Assembly: GCA_017631135.1 (NCBI GenBank)
Contig: JAGBTW010000108.1
Location: 1-13,729, forward strand
Direction: 5' to 3'
Source of the DNA: Alistipes sp.
GTDB taxonomy: Bacteria > Bacteroidota > Bacteroidia > Bacteroidales > Rikenellaceae
Length of the DNA: 13,729 bases
Made by a program: the position numbers and the translations under genes. Numbering within the stretch: the first letter of the stretch is position 1; each line of letters opens with the position of its first letter. The notes below the pieces were generated by a model. It did no database searches, had not been told where the DNA came from, and saw only the letters and a list, made by a program, of their open reading frames with translations. Of the stretch, positions 6,629 to 13,461 are shown piece by piece.

Positions 6629-8123
6629 AGGCTATAGCTTTGATGAACTCGGGCATAGGCTGCGGTCTATGCCCATGCTCCTTATTCTCGTTCCATACGT
6701 CGCGGGCGTGTTGCTCGCGGAGAGCTATGATTTGCATGTCGTTTGGGCAATCGCGCTATGTGTCGTAGCACTCGTTTTTGCTGTGGTCGCCATGCCTCGC
6801 AGAGTAGCGTGGGCTTATGTCGCTGTTGCACTGCTGTTGCTCGGCAATATCTATGCCACGCTGCGAGAGCCCATCGCGCCAATGCCTTATAATAAGGATG
6901 TCGAGATGGTTGTTAGCATCGAGGGTGTGCCCTCGCTGCGTGATGGCTATAGTGTTGCCGATGGACGCATAGAGCGTTGGCGGAGTGGTGAAGGGTGGTG
7001 TGACGCGGACTCTCGAGTCGTTGTGTGGCTGCGTAGCGATAGCATTACGCATGGCGACAGGGTGACGATGATTGGTCGTGTCGGTGAGCGCATTTCGCGC
7101 CATGAGGATTACGACTGCCTTATGCATCACCGAGGTTTTATTGGTGGTGTGGGCGTCAATGATTACAATATTATTGGTGTAACCCATTATGAGCCAACCG
7201 ATTTGCAGTCGCGTGCTGTGGCGCGTCTCGATGGTTGTGGCTCTGATGATGCCTCGCACGCTACGGTTGTTGCCATGGTGGCGGGCTTGCGCCACGATAT
7301 GCCTGCGGAGCTGCGCAGTGCCTACTCAACGACGGGTCTTGCTCACCTTTTGGCGGTGTCGGGACTACATCTTGGCATCGTGATGATGGTTGTCGGCACG
7401 CTGCTTCTTCCACTGCGTCTTTTGCATCGCGGTCACCGCATAGCCGCCTTGATGACTATCGTTGCTATATGGCTCTATGCCATTATGAGTGGCGCTTCGC
7501 CCTCGGTTGTGCGTGCGGCAATCATGCTCTCGGTGTTGCAGATAGCGCATGCCTCGTCGTCTGTGTATAATAGCGTTAATGCGCTCTCTGTGACAGTGTT
7601 TGCCATGTTGCTGTATCGCCCCGATTATATCTACGACATAAGTTTTGAGCTCTCCGTGGCTGCGGTCTTTGGCATTGTCGCGTGGGGCGCTCCGCTTATG
7701 CGTGTTGCAAGGTTGTGGCGTCGCCCTGTGGCGGGTGTGTTTGGTCTGTTTGTCGTGGGTGTGGTGGCTACGCTGTGGACTATGCCTATTGTCTCGCACA
7801 CCTTTGGTAATATGCCGATTATAGGTGTTGTAATTACACCATGCGTATTGATATTCAGCTATATAGTTGTTGTGTGCGGACTCTTTGTTGTTGTGCTTCC
7901 CGCGGCGGTGGCTATGCCCTTTGGTGTGGTTGCGGAGTGGGCTGCAGGGGTGCAGAATAGCGTTGTGATGTGGGCTGCGGAGTTGCCTTTTGCAGCTGTG
8001 GAGTACACCATGACGGCGTGGGGCGTTGTGCTCTGCTATCTTGTCTATGCTGCTATTACGCTCATCTTGTGGAGTAAAAATCAAAAAAAAGTGGTAACTT
8101 TGCCTCGTTATGATTTCGTTTAG
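6603..8123 (+). CDS. comEC: ComEC/Rec2-family DNA uptake channel protein, no C-terminal nuclease domain
   Basis: This inner-membrane protein is expected to carry incoming single-stranded DNA across the membrane in natural transformation. From ATG 6603 it has 506 residues. Two to three N-terminal membrane helices come first, then a soluble DUF4131/OB-like region (about 95-190, containing GRIERW and GDRVTMIGRVGE), then the multi-helix competence domain with HLLAVSGLHLGI, GASPSVVRAAIM and YDISFELSVAAVFGI as hallmark segments. It ends soon after the last helix, so the C-terminal metallo-beta-lactamase domain of full-length ComEC is absent. The start is uncertain: 6603 overlaps the upstream gene by 26 bases, while 6669 (MPMLLILVPY) begins directly at the first helix and avoids overlap. 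The stop lies 14 bases inside the next gene. The family is confident; a working uptake system cannot be inferred from this gene alone. Confidence 0.85.
   Translation: MCASDHSHRGYSFDELGHRLRSMPMLLILVPYVAGVLLAESYDLHVVWAIALCVVALVFAVVAMPRRVAWAYVAVALLLLGNIYATLREPIAPMPYNKDVEMVVSIEGVPSLRDGYSVADGRIERWRSGEGWCDADSRVVVWLRSDSITHGDRVTMIGRVGERISRHEDYDCLMHHRGFIGGVGVNDYNIIGVTHYEPTDLQSRAVARLDGCGSDDASHATVVAMVAGLRHDMPAELRSAYSTTGLAHLLAVSGLHLGIVMMVVGTLLLPLRLLHRGHRIAALMTIVAIWLYAIMSGASPSVVRAAIMLSVLQIAHASSSVYNSVNALSVTVFAMLLYRPDYIYDISFELSVAAVFGIVAWGAPLMRVARLWRRPVAGVFGLFVVGVVATLWTMPIVSHTFGNMPIIGVVITPCVLIFSYIVVVCGLFVVVLPAAVAMPFGVVAEWAAGVQNSVVMWAAELPFAAVEYTMTAWGVVLCYLVYAAITLILWSKNQKKVVTLPRYDFV
8095..8102 (+). promoter_or_regulatory. 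Candidate -7 box inside the comEC 3' end
   Basis: TAACTTTG matches the Bacteroidota -7 consensus TAnnTTTG exactly and ends seven bases before the ATG of the methyltransferase gene. Transcription from it would start at or next to that ATG, giving a nearly leaderless message. A TTG at 8067-8069 is 25 bases upstream, longer than the usual spacing, so the -33 element is weak or absent. Confidence 0.4.
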
Positions 8124-9267
8124 TGACCTCGACATACTTCGTACCGAGGAGGTGCGCAGAGCCATAGATGCGAACATAGAGCGCGACCCTGTGTATATCG
8201 CCTTGAGCAAGGGTATTCCCCATGCCCAGGTTGTTGCTACGCAGGTTAAGTATTTGCAACGCGCACGCCGCAAGTTACCTTCGCTATATGAGGCGCGCTG
8301 TGTTATCCCCTCACGAGCCTTCGAGCAGTCGTCAAGCGAGGATAGTGCGCGCCGTAAGCCGCTTGCTGGTGGCTCGGTGCTCGATATGACGTGTGGTCTC
8401 GGCATCGACACCATGGCTCTTGCTTCGCGCTTTGAGCGTGTTGTATCTGTGGAGCGCGACGAGGTGCTTGCGGAGGTTGTCAGATATAACATGTCGCTAC
8501 TGGGTATAACCAACGTCGAGGTTGTTACAGCCTCGTCGGAGGAGTATGTTGCTGCGACTATGGAGCACTTCGACTGGGTTTTTGTCGACCCCGACCGCCG
8601 CAGTGACGAGGGCAAGAAGATGGTCTGCATGGAGGACTGCTCGCCCAATGTCGTGGAGCTCATGCCACGATTGAGAGAGATTGCTAACCGTGTGGCTATT
8701 AAGCTATCTCCGATGTTCGACTGCGCCGAGGCATTTAGGCTGTGTAGCCCTGCCGAGGTGGAGGTTGTATCTGTGGGTGGCGAGTGCAAGGAGGTTAATA
8801 TATATACTAATGCCAAGGAGGATGTGTTGCGCATCGCTGTGGTGGGTGAGGGTGAGTGGTGCTTTGGTTGCGAGAGCATGACCGAGGCGCCAAGCGCTGG
8901 GGTGTTCAGCCCTGCGGAGTATCGCTATCTGCTTGTTCCCGATGTGGCGTTGCAGAAGGCGCGCGTGGCAATTGCTGCACTCAAACCCCATGCCGATATA
9001 TGGAGCAATAACGGTTATGCCTTTGCGCGCGAGATACCCAAGGAGTCGCTCCCCGCGAGGGTCTACGCTATTGAGAGCATCGAGCCATATCGCCCCAAGG
9101 AGCTTAAGCGAGGCTGGAAGGGTGTCGGCGTGGAGATTATGAAGCGCGACTGCGCGCTGTCGATAGATGCTGTGCGCCGTGCTACGGGTGCGCGCCCAGG
9201 CATGCAGAGGCTCGTGGCACTGACTACGGTAGGCGGCGAGACATGGGTTATAACGCTAAAACAGTGA
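8110..9267 (+). CDS. Class I SAM-dependent methyltransferase with C-terminal THUMP-like domain
   Basis: The 385-residue protein belongs to a Bacteroidota family of putative RNA methyltransferases. The N-terminal helical part (1-85) contains the WP-like segment ALSKGIPHAQVVATQV. The Rossmann domain has the SAM-binding LDMTCGLGIDT (91-101), the acidic loop VVSVERDEVLAEV, and the motif VFVDPDRRSDEGKK (157-170) followed by MEDCSPNV, which is characteristic of the group. The C-terminal part (about 300-385) matches the THUMP-like domain (PF18096) in layout, ending in LSIDAVRRATGARPG and a short strand. RNA as substrate is inferred from the domain; the exact position methylated is unknown. It overlaps comEC by 14 bases and is followed three bases later by the DUF2520 gene. 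A -7 box directly upstream may give it a second promoter. Confidence 0.85.
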   Translation: MISFSDLDILRTEEVRRAIDANIERDPVYIALSKGIPHAQVVATQVKYLQRARRKLPSLYEARCVIPSRAFEQSSSEDSARRKPLAGGSVLDMTCGLGIDTMALASRFERVVSVERDEVLAEVVRYNMSLLGITNVEVVTASSEEYVAATMEHFDWVFVDPDRRSDEGKKMVCMEDCSPNVVELMPRLREIANRVAIKLSPMFDCAEAFRLCSPAEVEVVSVGGECKEVNIYTNAKEDVLRIAVVGEGEWCFGCESMTEAPSAGVFSPAEYRYLLVPDVALQKARVAIAALKPHADIWSNNGYAFAREIPKESLPARVYAIESIEPYRPKELKRGWKGVGVEIMKRDCALSIDAVRRATGARPGMQRLVALTTVGGETWVITLKQ

Positions 9268-9270
9268 TAT

Positions 9271-10056
9271 ATGCGTAGGTATGAGGTTGTTATCATAGGT
9301 TCGGGAAATGTCGCCGAGGCCTTTGCTCGCGCGCTTGTGGCGTGCGAGGGTGTCGTGTTGCGCCAGGTATATTCGCGTAACGAGGCGCGCGGTCGTGCTG
9401 TGGCAGCCATGGCGGGCACGGAGTGGTGTGGCAGTGTGGAGCATATCGCTCCTGCGGACCTATACATCATCTCGGTGAGCGATAGGGCTGTCGCGGAGGT
9501 GGCTGCCTCGCTCAATGTTCCTGCCGAGGCTATTGTTGTGCATACGGCGGGTAGCGTTCCTATGAGTGCCATCCCCGAGCGCAAGGGCGGTCGCGGTATT
9601 ATCTACCCCCTGCAGAGCTTCACGAGTGGCAGGGATGTGTGTCTCAAGGGTGTGCCCCTCTTTGTCGAGGCGGAGAGTGAGGATGTGAGGGCGCGCATTG
9701 AGGATATAGCCTCGCGCATAAGTTCACGCGTTGAGTATGCCGATTCGGAGCGTCGCAGGGTGATACACCTGGCTGGCGTCTTTGTGAATAATTTTGTCAA
9801 CCACCTCTACGCTGTGGGTGGCGATGTGCTCGGTCGCGAGGGCTTGGACTTCGATATATTGAAACCTCTTATTGCCGAGACGGCAGCCAAGGCTATCGCC
9901 TCGAGCGACCCGCGTAGCGTGCAGACAGGTCCAGCCTCGAGGGGCGATGTCGCGGTGGTAGAGCGCCATGTGGCGATGTTGAGCGATGACGAGTGTAAAC
10001 AACAGATATATAAACAGATAACAGAAAGTATATGGGCAACTTCAAAGAAGATATAG
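9271..10056 (+). CDS. Rossmann-like and DUF2520 domain protein (putative NAD(P)-dependent oxidoreductase)
   Basis: The 261-residue protein opens with a nucleotide-binding strand-turn-helix, VVIIGSGNVAEAFARAL (6-22), typical of the NADP oxidoreductase coenzyme F420-dependent-like fold. DLYIISVSDRAV and VVHTAGSVPMS (about 89-99) follow at the expected places. From YPLQSF (112-117) it enters the DUF2520 domain, with the helical stretch HLAGVFVNNFVNHLY and the LKPLIAETAAKA segment. The family is widespread in Bacteroidota and has no proven substrate; the fold resembles ketopantoate or pyrroline-carboxylate reductases. It starts three bases after the methyltransferase stop and overlaps the KdsC-type gene by 25 bases. 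Pairing of DUF2520 with KdsC is a recurrent arrangement in the group as I recall it, but what joins them functionally is not known. Confidence 0.88.
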   Translation: MRRYEVVIIGSGNVAEAFARALVACEGVVLRQVYSRNEARGRAVAAMAGTEWCGSVEHIAPADLYIISVSDRAVAEVAASLNVPAEAIVVHTAGSVPMSAIPERKGGRGIIYPLQSFTSGRDVCLKGVPLFVEAESEDVRARIEDIASRISSRVEYADSERRRVIHLAGVFVNNFVNHLYAVGGDVLGREGLDFDILKPLIAETAAKAIASSDPRSVQTGPASRGDVAVVERHVAMLSDDECKQQIYKQITESIWATSKKI

Positions 10057-10565
10057 CGCGTGTTGAGGCTATTGTTCTCGATGTAGACGGTGTGATGACC
10101 GATGGAGGTATCATCCCCACGCCTGATGGCGATTTCATTCGTCGCTACAATGCCAAGGATGGCTATGCTATCGCCTCTGCCATACGCGAGGGCTTCAAGG
10201 TGTGCATCATCTCGGGTGGACGAGGTAAGATGCTCGAGAATCGCCTTACGATGCTCGGCGTGACACGCATGTACCTCAATTGCATGGATAAGACGAAGGC
10301 TATAGCGGAGTTTATCGCCGATCACAACCTTGACCCCGAGTATATGATTTACATGGGCGACGACATTCCCGACTTGGAGTGCATGCGCATGGTGGGCATC
10401 CCTGTCTGCCCTGCCGATGCAGCCATGGAGGTTGTCGAGGCATCGCGCTATGTCTCGGAGTATGATGGTGGTCATGGCGCTGTGCGCGACATTGTCGAGC
10501 AGGTTATGCGTGCCCAGGGCAAGTGGGCAAAAAACCTTAAGGGTGTGCTCGGTCTGCACCAGTAG
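10032..10565 (+). CDS. kdsC: KdsC-type HAD phosphatase (3-deoxy-D-manno-octulosonate 8-phosphate phosphatase)
   Basis: KdsC removes the phosphate from Kdo 8-phosphate in the pathway that supplies Kdo to the lipid A-core of lipopolysaccharide. The 177-residue length is right for this small, capless HAD group. HAD motif I is LDVDGVMTDG with nucleophile D17 and acid D19. Motif II is IISGG with S61, motif III uses a Lys near DKTKA (K87 or K89), and motif IV is MGDDIPD with D110, D111 and D114. The GHGAVRDIVEQVM tail is characteristic of KdsC. All catalytic residues are present. The gene is last in the tightly packed run that begins at 5909, is translationally overlapped with the DUF2520 gene, and is followed by a likely terminator. 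A close relative acting on another sugar phosphate cannot be excluded. Confidence 0.92.
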   Translation: MGNFKEDIARVEAIVLDVDGVMTDGGIIPTPDGDFIRRYNAKDGYAIASAIREGFKVCIISGGRGKMLENRLTMLGVTRMYLNCMDKTKAIAEFIADHNLDPEYMIYMGDDIPDLECMRMVGIPVCPADAAMEVVEASRYVSEYDGGHGAVRDIVEQVMRAQGKWAKNLKGVLGLHQ

Positions 10566-10588
10566 TACACACTTTTTATTCTATGATT

Positions 10589-10626
10589 GAAGCGTTTGGC
10601 ATCTGTGTCGAGCGCTTCTTTCTTTT
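10589..10626 (+). terminator. Likely rho-independent terminator after kdsC
   Basis: GAAGCG (10589-10594) pairs with CGCTTC (10613-10618), followed directly by a T-rich run with one C (10619-10626). The stem is short and the loop of 18 bases is long, so termination may be partial. Its position 24 bases after the kdsC stop fits the end of that transcription unit. Confidence 0.5.
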
Positions 10627-10713
10627 GTCAGGGGCGTGTTTTGTGCAGCTTATCGTGATATTATGCCCATTCGTCAAGAAATATAGATTTTATTTATCGT
10701 CCTTTGGATAAAA

Positions 10714-10733
10714 ATTATTACATTTGTAATAAT
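10714..10733 (+). promoter_or_regulatory. Promoter -7 box embedded in a 20-bp palindrome ahead of the small peptide gene
   Basis: The sequence ATTATTACA-TT-TGTAATAAT is a palindrome with nine-base perfect arms. Inside it, TACATTTG (10719-10726) matches the -7 consensus TAnnTTTG exactly. Upstream, a TTTG at 10703-10706 is only 12 bases away, which is short for a -33 element. The predicted start near 10733 leaves about 12 bases before ATG 10745 or about 50 before ATG 10784. The palindrome could be an operator for a dimeric regulator, but that is inference. Confidence 0.5.
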
Positions 10734-10783
10734 GATACGACTATATGCGTAAGCAAACAACTATAAACAAAAACTATATTACA

Positions 10784-10948
10784 ATGAAAACAACAAAAAA
10801 CTTTGAGGTTGCGGTAGGTTATGCTGCACCAGAGATGGAGATTGTGGGTGTTGAGATTGAGCGAGGCTTTGAGGGTAGTGATGGTGAGACTGAAGAGAAC
10901 TATGGCTTCTTTGGTCCATTGTTTGGTGAGGAGAACATCGAGTGGTAA
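10784..10948 (+). CDS. Small acidic hypothetical protein, first gene of the lipoprotein unit
   Basis: I do not recognise a characterised family. From ATG 10784 it encodes 54 residues; an in-frame ATG at 10745 would give 67. I prefer 10784 because MKTTKNFEV has an ordinary basic start and an A-rich upstream region. The peptide has a short basic N-terminus, a middle segment APEMEIVGVEIERGF with alternating hydrophobic residues, and a very acidic, Gly/Phe-rich tail (GSDGETEEN, FFGPLF, EENIEW). There is no signal peptide, membrane helix or Cys. Peptides of this kind, with a PEIEVIEVE-like core and a glycine/acidic tail, occur in Bacteroidales next to surface protein genes as I recall, but their function is unknown. 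It lies 18 bases before the lipoprotein gene and shares its promoter. Confidence 0.65.
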   Translation: MKTTKNFEVAVGYAAPEMEIVGVEIERGFEGSDGETEENYGFFGPLFGEENIEW

Positions 10949-10966
10949 CCTTGTGTCTAACAAAAA

Positions 10967-13078
10967 ATGAGAACTACTATGAAGAAGTTTTGGAATTTGA
11001 TGCTTGTTGCACTCGTCGTGATGGGCGCAGCAGCTTGTACAGAGAACAACGAATCTGTAGACACAAAGGTCGAGGGTTTGTCATTCTACGCAGAGATCTC
11101 TAACGACGCTACTCGTACCGACCTTCAGTACGACGAGGCGCATAAGGTTTGGAATACCGTATGGGAGGGCAACGAGACTATTGAGGTGTTTGAAGTTGCA
11201 TCAAATATTTTATATTACTTTACAAATAGCAAGGAGGAGCCTAACAAGTTCACATGCACAGATGCTGGCGTGACATCGCTTGTAGGCAAGAGCGTAAGAG
11301 TTGGAATTTACAACTTGAATTTGTCAAAGGATGGCAAGCGTGGTGTTACAGCATTCAACCATTTTGACTCTTTTGATAATACACAGAAAGTTCAGCTTGA
11401 TGCTACCAACGCATTCTTCCACTACACTTATAACGGCAGTGGCAAGGTGACCCTCTCTATGGTCTACGAAAATCAGCCTGACTACAAGGCTTTCCGTTAT
11501 GACAGCAATGATTATGATAGCGTTGAGTTTGAGGGTGTTAAGGGTGAGAACTGGGTTGCTTTCTTGCCTTATGCTGATACGCCCGCTGTTTTGTCATACT
11601 CTATCGATGGCGTAAAGTGCAAGGAGAAGACCATCACCGTAAAGGCTGGTATGGTTTACAACCTTGGTACATTCGATGATTCGCACTTGCCAAAGGTTTA
11701 CCTCGTGCCTAATGCAGATTGGAAGCAGGCTGGTGCATGGTTTGCAGCACATTTCTTTAACTCAACAGATGGCTATGCTGATGTTAAGCTTACTGATGAC
11801 AATGGTGATGGCGTTTATGAGTGCTCTGTGCCATCGGGCATGGAGGAGGTTATCTTCTGCCGTATGAACCCCGCATTTACAGAGTTTGGTTGGAATGTAG
11901 ATGGCGAAGAGGTACAGCATGTTTGGAATCAGACAGCAGTTGAGACCATTGGCGTCGAGCCCGATAACTATTTCTATGTTACAGACTGGGCAAAAGGCGT
12001 ATGGGGCACAAAGGATGGCTACGAGGAGCCCGAGGTAGAGCCTATTACTTGGGCGTTGTCTGGTAACTTTAACAATTGGGGTGATACTCTTATGACAGAG
12101 ACAGCTACAGCTAACCTCGTTGTTGCAAAGGGAGTTGAGCTTACTACTGGTTCTGAAATCAAGGTTAAGGACTCAAAAACTTGGGATACAAGCTACGGTG
12201 GTGGTATCTCTAATCTTGAGGCTAACAAGTGGATGAAGACATATTTCAATGGCAAGAATATTGTCGTTGCCAAGAGTGGTAAGTATGATGTATACTTTGA
12301 GTATGCAGAGGGTGCAGATTATAGCAAGCTATATCTTGTAGAGGCTGATGGCGACTACACATCGGCTACGGAGCAGACTGAAGATGGTACACTTGTTCCC
12401 GATGAAGTTGAGACTCCTGGTGACGCAGTTGCAGGTGAGGTGTCAGATTGGGCTATCATTGGCGATTGCAACTCTTGGACTGATGAGACAATGCTTACAA
12501 CTGTTTACTCTAACTTGGTTGTTGCAGAGAATATTACACTTTCAGCAGGACAGAAGTTCCTTATTAGAAAACCTTCAACAGAATGGGCCGACAAGTACGC
12601 TTCTGATGGAGATATAAAGATTAAGGCAAATCAGTATATCACTGCAAAGAAGGGTGCTAATAATGATATGAAGGTTGAAGCTACTGGTGTATACGATATC
12701 TACTTTAATGTATCGACCAAGGCTGTATATGTAATGGAGCATGGCGAGGATTATAAGAATGCTTTTGCATATTTGGGTCTTTGTGGCGAGCACAACAACT
12801 GGAACTCTGATACACTTCTCGAGTGGGATGCAACATCAGGTCTTTATGTAGCAAAGAGCGCAGCACTTAAAAATAAGTTTAAGGTGCGTGCTGATGGTGC
12901 ATGGGATACAAGCTACGGTAGTGGTGGCTCTGTTACAGTAGACGCTGCTAACGGTACAACATTCTTCAAGAATGGTGGTGATAGCACTGTCTCAAGCGGT
13001 ACTTACGATGTATACTTTGACCTTGATACTTTGAAGATTTGGGTTAAGACCGTTGGCTCGGATGCCCCTGCGAAGTAA
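10967..13078 (+). CDS. Chimeric surface lipoprotein: fimbrillin-like N-terminus, CBM26-like module and three SusE/F-like modules
   Basis: This 703-residue lipoprotein has a signal peptide and lipobox (GAAAC, Cys24) and is likely outer-membrane anchored; acidic residues just after the Cys (TENNES) weakly suggest surface export. Residues about 35-240 resemble the fimbrillin/Mfa-like fold, including DATRTDL and WEGNETIEVF. Residues about 243-347 look like a starch-binding CBM26-like module, with KVYLVPNADWKQAGAWFAAHFF, DDNGDGVYECSVP and VIFCRMNP. Three SusE/F-like modules follow, at about 361-460, 494-592 and 600-694, opening with ALSGNFNNWG, AIIGDCNSW and GLCGEHNNWNSD and closing with (Y)DVYF-type strands. 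Binding of starch-like glucans is inferred. No SusC, SusD or enzyme gene is adjacent in the window. The start may instead be ATG 10979 (MKKFWN). Its codons are AT-richer than the KdsC block. A strong terminator follows. Confidence 0.8.
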   Translation: MRTTMKKFWNLMLVALVVMGAAACTENNESVDTKVEGLSFYAEISNDATRTDLQYDEAHKVWNTVWEGNETIEVFEVASNILYYFTNSKEEPNKFTCTDAGVTSLVGKSVRVGIYNLNLSKDGKRGVTAFNHFDSFDNTQKVQLDATNAFFHYTYNGSGKVTLSMVYENQPDYKAFRYDSNDYDSVEFEGVKGENWVAFLPYADTPAVLSYSIDGVKCKEKTITVKAGMVYNLGTFDDSHLPKVYLVPNADWKQAGAWFAAHFFNSTDGYADVKLTDDNGDGVYECSVPSGMEEVIFCRMNPAFTEFGWNVDGEEVQHVWNQTAVETIGVEPDNYFYVTDWAKGVWGTKDGYEEPEVEPITWALSGNFNNWGDTLMTETATANLVVAKGVELTTGSEIKVKDSKTWDTSYGGGISNLEANKWMKTYFNGKNIVVAKSGKYDVYFEYAEGADYSKLYLVEADGDYTSATEQTEDGTLVPDEVETPGDAVAGEVSDWAIIGDCNSWTDETMLTTVYSNLVVAENITLSAGQKFLIRKPSTEWADKYASDGDIKIKANQYITAKKGANNDMKVEATGVYDIYFNVSTKAVYVMEHGEDYKNAFAYLGLCGEHNNWNSDTLLEWDATSGLYVAKSAALKNKFKVRADGAWDTSYGSGGSVTVDAANGTTFFKNGGDSTVSSGTYDVYFDLDTLKIWVKTVGSDAPAK
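12182..12199 (+). repeat. 18-bp direct repeat shared by two SusE/F-like modules (copy 1)
   Basis: TGGGATACAAGCTACGGT occurs identically at 12182-12199 and 12902-12919. It encodes WDTSYG in the first and third SusE/F-like modules. The identity at nucleotide level suggests the two modules share a recent duplication or conversion. Confidence 0.85.
12902..12919 (+). repeat. 18-bp direct repeat shared by two SusE/F-like modules (copy 2)
   Basis: This is the second identical copy of the repeat at 12182-12199, in the same position of the third module. About 90 bases later both modules also share the codons for DVYF (GATGTATACTTTGA). Confidence 0.85.
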
Positions 13079-13100
13079 CAACTAAAGCATATTGCTAATG

Positions 13101-13135
13101 AAAGCCTATTCGACATTGTCGGGTAGGCTTTTTTT
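13101..13135 (+). terminator. Strong rho-independent terminator after the lipoprotein gene
   Basis: AAAGCCTA (13101-13108) pairs perfectly with TAGGCTTT (13124-13131). Two G-U pairs and an inner CGA/TCG stem extend the hairpin (loop ACATTGT), and a T run reaches 13135. It lies 22 bases after the lipoprotein stop and closes the peptide-lipoprotein unit. Confidence 0.9.
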
Positions 13136-13150
13136 CGGGCATTGCTCGCG

Positions 13151-13311
13151 AGAGAGGGTAGTTGTGTGTAGTGATGAGTAGTTGTGTGTAGTAGAGAGTT
13201 TAAGGAGTTTAGCTTTTGTTTTTTTTATCACTAAATTCCCTAATCTCCCTAACTTCCCTAATCACTCAACTACTCTCAATTACCCCTCGCTACTCTTCAC
13301 TACTCCCTCTT
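13151..13311. repeat. Long imperfect inverted repeat with low-complexity arms
   Basis: The left arm (13151-13212) is built of GTAGT/TGTG-rich DNA and ends in GGAGTTTAG. The right arm (about 13231-13309) is its degenerate complement, beginning CTAAATTCC and continuing with ACTACTC and CTAA-type repeats. A T-rich centre (13213-13227) separates them. The inner 9-bp stem matches at eight positions; pairing further out is interrupted. Confidence 0.6.
13158..13194 (+). repeat. 20-bp-period tandem doublet
   Basis: The 15-mer GTAGTTGTGTGTAGT occurs at 13158-13172 and again at 13178-13192, giving a period of 20 bases. It forms most of the left arm of the larger inverted repeat. Confidence 0.85.
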
Positions 13312-13338
13312 ACAAAAAATCACACACACCCCACCTCC

Positions 13339-13368
13339 TGTGACTCTGTGACTCTGTGACTTTGTGAC
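13339..13368 (+). repeat. 8-bp tandem repeat (TGTGACTC), 3.75 copies
   Basis: The unit TGTGACTC is repeated at 13339, 13347 and 13355 (the third with TT in place of TC), followed by a partial TGTGAC at 13363. The non-multiple-of-three period and lack of an open frame fit an intergenic microsatellite-like repeat. Confidence 0.9.
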
Positions 13369-13443
13369 AAAACTCGACACTTACCATATTGTTTCAAGCA
13401 CTACTCTATCAGTTAACAATAATATTTAAGCGTTGAATTATAT

Positions 13444-13461
13444 AGAGACATAAGAGACATA
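13444..13461 (+). repeat. 9-bp direct doublet AGAGACATA
   Basis: There are two immediately adjacent identical copies, 13444-13452 and 13453-13461. The doublet could be chance, or a mark near the IS boundary; nothing here decides it. Confidence 0.7.

Noticed and set aside
7365-8879. 504-codon open frame on the minus strand across comEC and the methyltransferase gene
   Set aside because: It is antisense to two genes with clear conserved motifs, its protein is low-complexity (Ser, Arg, His, Thr rich) and matches no family I know. It is a by-product of codon bias.
9807-10559. 250-codon minus-strand open frame under the DUF2520 and kdsC genes
   Set aside because: It is antisense to complete KdsC and DUF2520 proteins and shows no recognisable motif; His/Ala/Ile-rich composition is typical of shadow frames.
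10718-10963. 81-codon minus-strand open frame opposite the small peptide
   Set aside because: It covers the palindromic promoter and peptide gene in antisense, with no promoter of its own visible and no recognisable motif.
13339-13368. CRISPR-like array
   Set aside because: The 8-bp units are directly tandem with no spacers, and no cas genes are present.
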